Shown: positions 36,561 through 47,655 of the stretch, piece by piece | Layout: the number at the start of each line of letters is the position of its first letter | How positions within the stretch are numbered: the first letter of the stretch is position 1 | Source of the DNA: Saksenaea vasiformis B4078 | Lineage: Eukaryota > Mucoromycota > Mucoromycetes > Mucorales > Saksenaeaceae | NCBI GenBank assembly: GCA_000697055.1 | Contig: JNDT01002371.1 | Location: forward strand, 186,001 to 250,000 | Direction: 5' to 3' | DNA: 64,000 nt | The notes under the pieces: model-generated | Told to the model about the DNA's origin: nothing | Seen by the model: only the letters and a program-made list of their open reading frames with translations | Databases searched by the model: none | Position numbers and translations under genes: made by a program

Positions 36561-38598
36561 GGACGTATTGCTTTTGGCGGAACATTTTCCTTGCTTAGGA
36601 CATTTTTACGCTTTCCAACAGAGAAATTCATCACTGTAAATATGACATACTCTAACGAGAACTGTAGTTATCTAAACGAGAACTATTCAATGCATGGACG
36701 TAAAGACACTCAGTTCAAAGCGCATACTTCACCTGGAAGTAACGCCGAGTAATTTCGAATAGACGCAAAATCATAGGAAAAATCCTGTAAACTCATCAGA
36801 CAAGATACCCATACGCGCTTAGAGAACTCAGGAGACTTTCTATGAAATCAAGGAGTATATAAAGAAGATAGTTTTCTTACGTCTACATCGTTAGAACCGC
36901 AGATGAAATTCCACGGAGACCAAATTTCGACAGCTAGCCGCCAAATTTCCTGGTGTGCATTGCCATACTAATGGCCGCATACGCCAGCTCATCGTTATCA
37001 ATGGTTTGCTTATGGAGAGATAGCCCTGCAGGAACCGGCTATCTATCGTATACTCAAATTTTGCTACAGCACAAAACTCATATCCGTTCTAGAGTAGCAT
37101 AAAAAAGTTCGATTAGCAGCATATTGTGCTTCTTCAGTAATAATGACTTCATAACGATTTTACGCAGGCTGACCAACGAAATCCAATAATAAAGAAGAAG
37201 AAGAAGTGCCAAATGGCAACAATGAAAAGTAGGGGGAGCAGCGCGAACACTAAGGGTAGCAATAATAAGTATGGTGAATGGCAACAACAAGGATAACGAC
37301 GACTAGAAGAATGGATGATAGGAGCACTTAAACGTTGCGACGGCACATATAGTGAATGTCACTAAATATGGAACCGGGTGTAACGTGCACAATAATGTAG
37401 TGATGGGGGACAGACAGGCTGAGCAAGGATAAGTGTGACAAACGATGTTGGTGTGAGCACACGTAACTGTTCGCGCGGGTCAACACTGTTGATGGGTTCA
37501 GCAGAACTGAGATCTACATGGCTAATACCGATTCATGTTTAACTAGATGTCATCTCACTCGTCCTTACAGCAGGCCCTAGACTATTCCAAAATTAGAAGA
37601 GTACAAAGGAAGGATTCGATACTAACCCAAGGGATCCTATCCAATAGTTTGTGTAGGAGCGATTATGGGCTACAAAAGCCTCAGCTTGTGTTGCACAGGC
37701 AAGAGGCATATCTGTCGTATGTACGCATGTGCACTTTTTTCGGACGTTTCGTATTGCTATGGACATGCTGTATACCGCTGATCTTGTTCTGAGAGGAGAC
37801 ACTCACGAGGCTTGCCTTCTCTCTCACATCATACCTTCTGTTATCGCTTCTCTCTCCCTTGTCCCCTTGAAACAATGTAAGCATTGTTAATTGCATGTTT
37901 CTAAAAGGGAATTTTTTTTGTTTTTGCTACCATTTTTAGTGGCATAAAGGTAAAACATTTCAAGTCTTTTTTTGCGGTTGCTCCTCCAAAACCACGGCAG
38001 CTGACTTCGGAAGATATCGATTTACCAATGATGTACAACTTCTCCTTATTGGTGCAATTCTTACATGCTTCTACATGCAGGCTGCGATCATTACACAATG
38101 ATCTTTTCTTGATCGACTTCTTATCAGTAGTCTACGATCAAATGACAATATCGGCCTCTTGTTTGATACTATAATCTTGAAGGGACGCGACTTCAGTGAG
38201 AATTCAATTAGCTGCTGCATTTCGAAATAGATAATTAAAGTAAATACACTATTCTGTTTTGGTAGCAAAGTTTTGTTGACAGGATGGAATTAAGGAGAAG
38301 TTCCACCATTTCTCATGGTAAGCTTGTCCACCAGTGGCATGTATGTGTAACGGGCGGAGCAGCATCCTACGCTCTGAAATCGTACCATTTCCCCACAGAT
38401 AAGGAAAACCTTTTCTCTTTGGATCGTTTTCCTCCGATAATCTAAACAGATAAACTCCAACGATCTTCCTATACCACTGATTGTTTATTTCAGAATTCCT
38501 TTCTTGAATAGGATGCAATCATTAATAGGATGGTTAGAGATTGATTATGATGAAAATAGGCGTATGATATAAATGTGTAGCTAATGCTATGTATGAGG
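36561..38598. other. 2 kb without a supported gene
   Basis: Small frames (37078-37346 minus, 37547-37792 plus, 37901-38518 minus) carry no domain and have no consistent splicing. A GAAGAAGAAGAAG tract is near 37194. Nothing else is recognised. Confidence 0.35.
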
Positions 38599-39099
38599 CT
38601 AATGAACGTGGTTTCGAAGTACATCATGTTGATAGCGCGCGGTTATAGTGTACTGACGCGTCAAATGATATTCGTTATGATGAACAGCATGACAATCGGA
38701 TTTGGTATCGTGATGCGTGTCGCGCCGGATCGATGATGCTATTGACGATGACCTTGAGTTATCTAGCGATGGTGTGGCAGGGAGTTCAACGTGTTTCCGT
38801 CGGTTCTTTTGATTCCGTTCAAGCAGCAGCAGCTTTGCTTCGGCCTCGTAATCATGCTCTGGATCAATCGGTTCAGGTTCTTCTGTGAGGTAGCCCAGTT
38901 CTTCAAAGAAAATCTTGACATATGACTGAATATGGTTGTTGTCATCTATTATGGTCTCCTCAGGTGCCAGGGATATAATTTGGAACAAGTTTTCTTGACA
39001 GTAGGAATCGTCCATCCACATGCAACTTGTAGTGCCATGAATATCTTGGCTTGTAGTATCGTTGCAGTCTTCAGGAGTTAGAGAAATCCAAGAAATCAT
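38599..39099 (-). CDS. Hypothetical protein, about 166 residues
   Basis: Minus-strand frame with a plausible ATG at 39099. The product has an acidic helical middle (EEPEPIDPEHDYEAEAKLLL followed by ERNQKNRRK) and a Ser/His-rich end. No family recognised and no clear adjoining exons. The frame is also open upstream to about 39150. Confidence 0.3.
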   Translation of the reverse strand: MISWISLTPEDCNDTTSQDIHGTTSCMWMDDSYCQENLFQIISLAPEETIIDDNNHIQSYVKIFFEELGYLTEEPEPIDPEHDYEAEAKLLLLERNQKNRRKHVELPATPSLDNSRSSSIASSIRRDTHHDTKSDCHAVHHNEYHLTRQYTITARYQHDVLRNHVH

Positions 39100-39361
39100 A
39101 TTTATGTTCGGATACGCTATTTTGAATGATAACAATGACAGAAGAATCAATGGAGGTATTTATACTGAGGAGAGGAACCGGAAATTCAAGGAACATCAAG
39201 GCGTAACAGCTAGGGTGAGCAATTCTGACCAGCCAATCAGCACGCTGTATGTGATCTTATCGGCGGAGAATGATGTAACGAAGGAGTGATGTGTTCCCGA
39301 GGGGATTTTAAGCAGACAGCTGATATTGCTGCGTGTACCTTTCGTTTCTTTCCTCGGTATT

Positions 39362-40250
39362 ATGGCTCAAGTTCGCTTCTACGATTTGCAATTTCCTGAT
39401 AGACCCAGGGAAGTCTGGTCACCCAACACCTGCAAGACACGTTATGCGCTTAACATCAAGGTAATCCAAACGCTTATTCAGCCTCTTATTTATGCCGCCA
39501 TTTCAGCGCATTCCGTATGAAACTGTCTTCTTGTCGTTTGAGGAAGTCCATTCGGTGATCCCAAAAGTGACGTACGTAATTCAGCTTGGTGATGGTGGCC
39601 CTAACCTTCTGTAACCAGTCAAACAGGCGAAAAACCGACAGTACCAGTTATTGTTGACTTGGCACACGATAATAAGGTTGTGCAGGAATCGTGGGAAATC
39701 GCGCAGTATCTCGAGAAGGCATATCCCGATTCGCCAAGTTTATTCCACGGCAATGAAGGAGTTCATCTATTCTTCCACAACTACTGTGCTAAGAACCTTT
39801 GGCCTGCTATCTTCAAGTTAATTGTGCTGTATGTTCATCAACACTCGGGATCTGAGAATATCCAGAAATGGTTCCGAGAGACTCGTGAAAAGCTTTTTGG
39901 TCAATCGCTTGAACAGTTTGCGGGAAACCCTGATGATGTAGTCAAGAAGTTGCCTGCATTATTGCAACCCATCGTTGATGTTCTCTCATCCTATCCTTTT
40001 ATGACAGGAAAGCAAGGTAAAGTACATTATGGCTATCTACCGTGAGAATGCTGACTCATCTCAAATTAAAGCGGGGTGGGCGGATGTCATGCTAGCCTCG
40101 TCTTTCACAATGCTTTCTGCCATCCACCCTCAGCTTTTCGAATCAGCTATCTTAAATGGATACCAAGGAAGCGAGCATATATCCAATTGGTGGAAGCGTA
40201 TGCAGACTTACATGGGTGATGCACCACCGGCTGGTTCCCCTCGCTTGTAA
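39362..40250 (+). CDS. Glutathione S-transferase family protein
   Basis: Four exons (39362-39460, 39507-39571, 39619-40016, 40072-40250) give 246 residues. The N-terminal thioredoxin-like half has WSPNTCKTRYALNIKRIPYE (strand-helix-strand with the GST catalytic-site region), KPTVPVIVD with the conserved cis-proline, and the ESWEIAQYLEKAYPD motif that matches the glutathione-binding (E/Q)S-x-x-I-x-x-YLE signature. The C-terminal half is all-helical and ends ISNWWKRMQTYMGDAPPAG. It most resembles fungal GSTs of the etherase/UstS-like group. Substrate unknown. The ATG at 39362 is chosen; a longer frame upstream lacks an ATG. Confidence 0.85.
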
Positions 40251-41423
40251 CGGGGGATGTGGAATTACGTTTCGGAGTTGTATAAATTTAGTTTTCGCTA
40301 GCTGCAATTGGTGAAAGATCGACTAAAAGTTCATACTTTCCATACTTGGGTTTGCACGATAGTAGCACCATTCACTATAGGGAAAGTATAAACGCTATCC
40401 CATAGTGATTGATTGTTTACATTGACTTCTCCTTCTTTCTCTGTCATCCTCCACGCTTATATTTGAAAAGAGATTTTAACGCGTCCCGGCGTCGCTGATA
40501 GCCAGTCATACCGAGAAAACTCTCATAATTAATAGCGAAGTCAGGCCCATTTGAAGCTGGGAGAGGATACGTTATTACTATTTCATACTTCTAAAGACTA
40601 CATATTTAAACCTGTCAGAAACACTAAGTTCTAGCGACACCGTCATACATATTGATTCGAAAGCATGAACACTAACGGTAAGCTCGTAAATACAATGGAA
40701 CGGCTATTATCAATGGCCGTTGTCCCATGCTTATCTATTTGCATACCCATGGTTCATTGTTGTCTTTCCAAAGGTAATGCATCAAATTTCCTAATATAAC
40801 ATCTTCTTATCCTTTACATGCGCGGATAAACTTTTAGTAAGTAGATACCGATAAAAATATGCATGTTTCCTATCATATCCGCCGCGTGAAAATATCGTAC
40901 GTAGGGGTTAATGTCGTATGTCATATATCACAGGCAGCAGAAGATATCTATCTCAAAAACTGGTCATGGATCTCAAGACACGTGATACGTCAAATCTAAA
41001 GAAAAAAAATGAGAACCAGAGGGAAGCCTAGCATGTTTGGATGAATTACAGATTTTGACACGAATACTCTCATCTTATACGAGCACTCGAGACAACGATA
41101 ACATTAAAAGATAATCGTAACTCTGAGTTCTTTCTTCCACTTTGCGCCCTAAGCTCATGGGTTATGAGTTGCTGAATCGACTAGTTCTCACAGTTGTTTC
41201 CCCGTGTTCGATACTTCTCAAAGGAAACATTGCCGTATAATTTCGATGCTGCGTACAATCGCAAAATTCGAAGCGGCTTGTGAGCATTATTATATCACGC
41301 TCGTTACATTTTTTTTCTTCTGTTTATGCAGCAAATCTCTTCCTCGCGGCTACTGATTAACAAAGTCGTATTAGAAGCATTATCTACTCATTGATCACAC
41401 TATCGGTGTATGTTTGGATCTGG
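40251..41423. other. 1.2 kb intergenic with a short inverted repeat
   Basis: Near 40375-40410 CACTATAGGGA and TCCCATAGTG form an imperfect inverted repeat around a 13-base centre, 120 bases after the GST stop. The rest is AT-rich and has no supported gene. Confidence 0.4.
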
Positions 41424-43978
41424 ATGGAAGTGATCAATCAACGAGGACGAAACAAGGAGGAGTTACTTAATCATCATTACAGACCAACTCTTTCCTTCAC
41501 CGGACATCTTACGGAACGCGGCGCTTGTCTTCCCCTTTGGTGACAAATCGTCAGTCACGGGCATCAAAAGTTGCCAGCGAATCCACTGCATTGAACAGTC
41601 AATTTTTGTCGCGATCCGGTAGTATGAATCTGGCTGCTTTCCCAAAAGCACATGTGATGGGCAACCCAGCCCATCCAAGTCGGATCAAGGTAAGAACAAG
41701 CGAATTCTTTCTTGACACAATGGTAAGAGCTTAATTTTTGTAGTTCTACGAAAAATCTCTCGAAATTTACCGCTCGCTTCATGGCTTAACAAACCGGGAC
41801 AAGCTAGCAGCATACCGAGGTGAATCAGATGAAGTTCAATATCCCACATTAGCAGATAATCTTCCATTGGGAGTGATTTTGCCGAAGAGCACGACTCTCA
41901 CTTTAGCAGAGATTCACGAGTATGCCGTTTCGTACAGAAAGCATCTGTGCTGGTATACAGATAATCTCCACCATGTATGCAATGTTCCTTGTTGCTTGCT
42001 TACACTCATTATTTATTTAGGAAAGAGGGAAATCCGCGCAGTCAGAGAAGAAACTATACCGTGAAATAGCAACTATATGGCATCTTTGCGAGAAACTGTA
42101 TTTCCCACAGACGGAGGATGACATCCTTAGTACCAACCTTATACAATGGCTGAACGAGTCTTACAAATGTATGGGGGTTTTATGATCATTGTCCATCTCA
42201 TTTGACACTTTTTTGTAGCATCTCTGCTAAAATTTGACATTCAAGGAATATTTAATTGTCCTGTGCCTTTAGAACATCCTCTATTTTGGCCATTCGTCTA
42301 CAAGTAAGCTGAGTCAACTATTTATCCTGTGTTAATAACGATGCTAGGTTAGTTGTACGAGGAAATAGGACGCTTTTGCAAAGATTAATGAAAACCGCGA
42401 AAGAACGTTCTCAATTTACCGACAATCAGTCTGCAGTTGCGTTTATCACCGACACTATTACAGAAGCCATCTCATCGATGCCTTCTATACCACACAAGTC
42501 CCGCGATTCCATTGAATATAGTGCTCGATGGAAAAAATGGAGAATGAATACACAAGCGACGCTAAATCAAATACAGCAACAACCACAGACGACTCATAGG
42601 CAGAACGTGGTGAATGTGCTAGAGATATTATGTGGTTATGAAAACACCATCATAGCGCATACGGATACAGACGTTGAAGCTTTGATTGCAGCATTGATTT
42701 ACGTGCGTCCGTTGGCAACAGTTGAGGAGGCATTCGAATTAAGTAGACGTATGATATCTATTATTTCGAAGAAAAGTTATCAGCCATCTATTGTGACGAA
42801 GTTACTACAGGGAGATCTTTATGGAGCTCTCGAATCCTCTGCAAGTTTAGACTGGTGGTTCTTGACACATTTTACCGACTTACTGCGACTATCCCCATTA
42901 CATTCCTCTTTGGTACCAGCGCTTCAATTTACCGGAGAAGAACGACAGTATGTCCAAGCAAGGCTATGGTTCGCGTTAAATTATGCAAACTACCTTTTGG
43001 CTCATGAAGCTGCTCGAACATACGCTTTTGATTACATGAGAACCTGTGGTGATAGAGGACGAACAGCACTAGCAGAGGTACATAAGAAAGGTTCGGTGTT
43101 AGTTACAGTTAATTAACGCGCTATTTTCTAAGGCTGCAGAACTTATACCACTGGATGATAAAGCTGCGATAGAAGCCTTAGGTCAGATATATCTGCTGGA
43201 CGACATGAAAGATAAAGTAAATCAGTTCTATGAGGTCAGCGGAACTGCACCTATAGAGGTACAGCTGACTGATTAGTATGTGTAGACCATCGCTTCGCGA
43301 TCTATCATGAAGAAAGATTATGCAGCGGCACTTCAATACTACTGTATGTCCAAAAATCAAGCGCAAATCGAACATACGTTTGAGCTCCTACTGATGGACT
43401 ATGTAAAATCAGGTACGTGAGGGAATTGATTTTAACGTCTGCTTAACGAATAATAGGTCACCTTGCGAAGTTAGACCACTTAAAGGAGCAGTACCGTCCC
43501 ATATTTAATGGTGAACGTGCCACATTTTTCTTTAGTTATAGCGACATGCGTAATCTCTACCAGGTTTGTTGAGGGATAATTGGATACGGTATTGACGCAG
43601 TCACCGATTCATCTAGGCAGATCAACACGAAGAGGCCGCAAGCGCCCTGCGCCAATTGTTGGTCGCAGAAAGCAGCCCATTAGAGTTTTTACCGATTGTA
43701 TTTCTAGAAGGCTTGTGTTTACTAGAAGGTACGCCTTGGTTCGTAAATAGAGAGCTCATATCGTTGTAGACGAAATTACATGGTTCGGTGACGAAGATAT
43801 CCAGCTGTTCAAGGAGTGTCTGCGCGACCTGAGCGAGATGGATGCTACGGAGGGATATTCGGTACTAGAACAGTACTTGATTCAGCGAGATTGTGGACCA
43901 AACACAGATGTCCATGATGTCAAGAATTACTTTATTCAGATGGCTGATTTAACATTAAACCGCTATCCAAGGTCATAG
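41424..43978 (+). CDS. NUP85: Nucleoporin Nup85
   Basis: Component of the Nup84/Nup107 Y-complex that coats the nuclear pore membrane. Exons: 41483-41689, 41744-41974, 42021-42168, 42219-42303, 42348-43077, 43133-43234, 43286-43412, 43457-43563, 43617-43728 and 43770-43978, with a tentative 6-nt first exon 41424-41429; total about 687 residues, the normal size. Entirely helical. Family-like segments are IHEYAVSYRKHL, IWHLCEKLYFP, HPLFWPFVYKLVVRG, LLQGDLYGALE, LDWWFLTHFTDLL, and the C-terminal ALQYYCMSKNQAQIEHTFE and GLCLLEDEITWF repeats. The start is uncertain: the 41424 exon uses a weak GTGATC donor. An internal ATG at 41624 would give a protein lacking about 50 low-complexity Ser/Arg-rich residues. 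Confidence 0.82.
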
Positions 43979-44149
43979 AAACCAATGATAAATTAGTGTT
44001 CTGATCAAATTGAAGGAACTAATGGTAGAGTCATGTACAAAAGAAACGGTTGGTGGAAGACGGGTACAGAAATCTGCCCGCGAAAATACTGGCTTTATTG
44101 ATGCTTTATCATACCATTTGACGTGTTAACCAAAAGGTGTTGCGCGTAC

Positions 44150-44395
44150 TTTTTCTTATCTCCATTCAGCTGGGCTAGTGTCCGAGTTATCGTCACCAAA
44201 AGATGACCCAAGGATGCACTTCGATTCTATATTTGAATGACACCATCTTGGATAAGCAGCGTATGAAAGATCCAAGTAGATTGAGATATATGGTACATTA
44301 ACAACGCATATTTTATTTTCTGTCAGTGCAAACTTGACTGCTTCATGAACGCAAAATCTATTTAGAATAGAGCAAATTGCCATCCAATAAAGGGT
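44150..44395 (-). repeat. Dispersed repeat family R1, inverted copy 4
   Basis: On the minus strand TGGCAATTTGCTCTATTCTA, TTTTGCGTTCATGAAG, GTTTGCACTGACAGAAAATA and ATGCGTTGTTAAT match, in order, the plus-strand copy at about 56950-57050. Here the block is still open as a frame (44383-44156; MAICSILNRFCVHEAVKFAL...), hinting that the repeat once encoded protein. Confidence 0.6.
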
Positions 44396-44593
44396 ATGGG
44401 GACTAATGTTTAAGAAACATTACTCTGTATTGATGTCGAATACGAGTAAGAGTATGAGTGCCAATGATGAGAGAGGATCGAATGATCCAAATTCTGACAA
44501 TTTTCAAGCACCACTCGTAACCGTAAAAGGAAATGTAAAGTCACATAGGGAGTTCCTTCTGACGTTTCTCTTGGACAGCTTTTCGTTTGAAAA

Positions 44594-44788
44594 ATGGAGC
44601 CAACTACCGAAGTGAATAATGTAAATCAGGAACAAGTAGATGAGAGACCCGGAAAAGTTGTTTACGATTGGAATCCGCCGAGTGGTATTGAGGAGAATTA
44701 CATGTATTTTGGTGTCCCTGTTACAAAGGAGGAGGTCCGCCAGCAGAGAGAGGAAAATGGAGAGCATAAAGCTGAGACAGTACTATAG
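44594..44788 (+). CDS. Short upstream open reading frame ending directly at the THO3 start
   Basis: A 64-residue frame with a protein-like sequence (KVVYDWNPPSGIEENYMYFG, VTKEEVRQQREEN). Its TAG stop (44786-44788) is immediately followed by the ATG of the THO3-type gene. It overlaps another short frame (44406-44615) by a few bases. It could be a regulatory upstream ORF, a small separate protein, or a 5' part that is normally spliced away. No domain recognised. Confidence 0.35.
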   Translation: MEPTTEVNNVNQEQVDERPGKVVYDWNPPSGIEENYMYFGVPVTKEEVRQQREENGEHKAETVL

Positions 44789-45997
44789 ATGCAAGCCAAA
44801 TTCCACAATTCCAAAATCAAAGAGTACAAAGGTCACAAAGAGAAAGTACATACGGTCGCTTGGAATAGCGATGGTCGTCGATTAGCGTCAGGATCGGTGG
44901 ATAAAACCGCACGCGTCTGGATCCCTCATCGAGGTGTAAGGATTCTTAATGTGTGCAGGCGCAATGTTCATAAGTATATACCTTTTGTAGACGGATATAA
45001 AGTATTCTATGGAGCTGAAAGGACACACGGACAGCGTTGATCAGTTGGATTGGGATCCAACACATCCTGATCGACTAGCAACAGCGTCTTGCGACAAAAC
45101 GGTGCGCGTATGGGATCAGCGGTGTAAGATTTTATCCCTCAGAAGACGTTTCTGTTAACGAAATTGTGATTAGCTGGCAAATGTACCGCAGTAGTTCAAA
45201 CAGGTGGAGAAAATATTAATATTTGCTGGAGTCCTGATGGAAATCACATCGCCGTGGGTGACAAGGTAGAGAGGAGAAACTATCCGTTATCGAATTACAC
45301 TCAACATTTTTGTTGGTGTTAGAGTGACACGATCAGCATTATTGATACACGCACTTTTGCTATTTTAAAAACGCAAAAGCACAATATGGAAGTGAACGAG
45401 ATTGCATGGAATAACGCAAACAATCTGTTTTATGTCACCACTGGTCAAGGCGCAATCAAGGTCTACGAATATCCCTCACTCAAACTTGTTCAATCACTTC
45501 GTGGACATACTGCCAACTGTTACTGTGTTGAAACTGATCCAACAAATCGATACCTTGCTGTAGGATCTGCTGATGCACTTGTCACTTTGTGGGATATGAA
45601 GACATACACTTGCGTCCGAGCATTCTCCGAGTTGACGTAAGTGCATTATTTTGTATGCAATTTGTTACTCACCTTACAAATATAGCTGGCCTGTTCGAAC
45701 GTTGAGCTTTAGTTTTGATGGGCAGTTTATCGCTTCCGCGTCAGAAGATAACTTCATTGACATTGTAATATCTTTTTCTATTTGCCCTCTTGATCACGCT
45801 AACTGACCTCACTGATATAGTCTCACGTGGAGAGCGGACAATCTATCCATCATATCGAATGCTCGGCGGCGATGAATACAGTAGCATGGCATCCCCGGGA
45901 TTACTACTTGGCCTATGCGGGTGATGAAATTAATCTGGAGGGAAAATATGCTGGCAATCTAAAGATTTTCAACATTAAGGACGATCGGTCCAAATAA
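44789..45997 (+). CDS. THOC3: THO complex subunit 3 (THOC3/TEX1-like), WD40 protein
   Basis: Nuclear WD-repeat protein of the THO/TREX complex that couples transcription with mRNA export. Six exons (44789-44935, 44991-45123, 45174-45265, 45323-45636, 45686-45764, 45821-45997) give 313 residues, one complete beta-propeller. Segments matching THOC3 in order: the GHKEKVHTVAWNSDGRRLAS GSVDKT first blade, GHTDSVDQLDWDPTHPDRLA, GENINICWSPDGNHIAVGDK, EVNEIAWNNANNLFYVT, the GSADALVTLWD blade, WPVRTLSFSFDGQFIASASE, and the terminal NTVAWHPRDYYLAYAGD. The ATG follows a TAG without spacing (see the short upstream frame). No lesion seen. Confidence 0.9.
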
Positions 45998-46195
45998 TAA
46001 TAATTTATTCATTCGTTTATGAATACTTGTGAATTAGAAGCAGCAATTCTGTATTAAATGCTTTTGTGGATCGTCTATGGCAAGCCGTAGTAACCATGAT
46101 CATGGTCTTGCTGGAAATGAAAACTATCAACAAAGCCACCACAGGAACCCTTGGAAACCAGGTTTTGTCTTTCTCAATCGTTCGTCTGTTTCCCC

Positions 46196-47122
46196 ATGGC
46201 GAAAAGACATGCTCCTTTTCAGCCCAAGGCAACGTCTGCCAAATTCACACCTAACAGCAAACCACGTCCAAAACCGAAGCTTGGACCGATTCTTGTCGGT
46301 GGCAGTCTTCTGTACTTAACGGCCACATATGTCAGTATGATTGTGTTTAAGAGCAAGAATGACACGACGAGTCCAACAATGACAACGGAACAAGCAGTAA
46401 CACCTGGGAGCTTTGATACGAGTCATGTCTGGGAAAACGTGGCGAAAAGCTACGACAAAGAAATTGGCTGGGATGAGCTTGTCATGGGCGTTGGTCTTAT
46501 GCGACGTTGGCTTATTGGTCAGGCAAAGGTATTTATATAGAACATGGAAGAGAAAAAAAGATATTTCTGAAGCACAAAGATTTATTAGGGTGATGTGTTG
46601 GAAGTTTCGACAGGCACAGGTCGTAACTTCCCCTATTACAAGCCAGATCAGGTGGATTCGGTGACGTTTACAGACTGCCATACATCTATGCTAGACGAAG
46701 CCAAGAGCAAATTCGAAAAGTACAAAGATCAGTTTCACAAGACGTTTGTAGAGTTTAGCCGAGCGGATGTGGATCAACCTAATTCAATTGGCCGTAAATA
46801 CGATACCGTGGTTGATACCTTTGGACTTTGTTCTTGCAGTGACCCAGCCAATGCGTTGGTGACGTTAGCAGATTCGTGCAAATCCGAAGATTCGCGAATC
46901 TTACTTCTAGAACATGGTCGATCGCATTATGACTGGTTGAACCGATTATTGGACAGCAATGTGGATAAACATGTCAAGCGCTGGGGTTGTTGGTGGAACC
47001 GCGACCTGATAGGTTTATTTGAACAAGAAAAGGTCAAGGAGAAGTTAGAGATTGTTTCGGTTTCGCGTTGGCATTTGGGAACCACCTGTTACATCGTAGC
47101 TAAACCAAAACAAGTAAAATAA
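46196..47122 (+). CDS. OMS1: Mitochondrial SAM-dependent methyltransferase, OMS1-like
   Basis: Two exons (46196-46528 and 46589-47122) give 288 residues. The N-terminus is basic and proline-rich, followed by one hydrophobic segment (ILVGGSLLYLTATYVSMIVF, about residues 32-51), suggesting inner-membrane anchoring after a presequence. The methyltransferase core has GDVLEVSTGTGRNFPYY (SAM-binding motif I), TFTDCHTSML, and YDTVVDTFGLCSCSDPANAL. The C-terminus includes HVKRWGCWWNRDLIGLF, as in fungal Oms1 proteins. Substrate is not known from sequence. The start at 46196 gives the presequence; an upstream in-frame extension has no ATG that fits better. Confidence 0.85.
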
Positions 47123-47655
47123 ATACAAGCAACGAGAAGTTTATAGACACACAAAACCCATAGAGTTACGTTACAGGCGCAAAAGATCGATGTCGATTTC
47201 TGTCTATTATCAATTATTGCTCGACAGAAATGTACACAAGTGTAGTGTCATACGATAGCCAACGACAAAGAGAGACATGATCTAAGCATACACATAGTGA
47301 GAGAAGAAAACTGAAAGTAATTGACCGAAGGCACATAGACATTATATCCTCTGATCGAACAAACAATTCTACGTTTTACAAAACCGAACGTTCGTCAATG
47401 TTTACTCAGAAATTAAGCTATTTCCCACTGGCAAGATGCTATTATCACAATATGTACATGCGAATGCAAGATGGGCAACGATCGACAAGTAATCGAATGA
47501 CTCTGCTTCTGTGACAACTGGCGCAAAATTTATAGAACAAACTGATTCGTGCTTACATGTCTGTTTCTCGTATGTGCGGCCCGTACATGAAAGGGCGATG
47601 CATATATACAGATATGGGAAATAAATCTTACTTAACTAGGTTAAAGAATAGTATC
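47123..47655. other. Intergenic between OMS1-like gene and Fanzor copy B
   Basis: About 530 bases, 3' flank of the Fanzor relic. In intact Fanzors the guide RNA overlaps or follows the 3' end of the ORF, so it would be expected here, but no structure can be asserted by eye. Confidence 0.35.
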
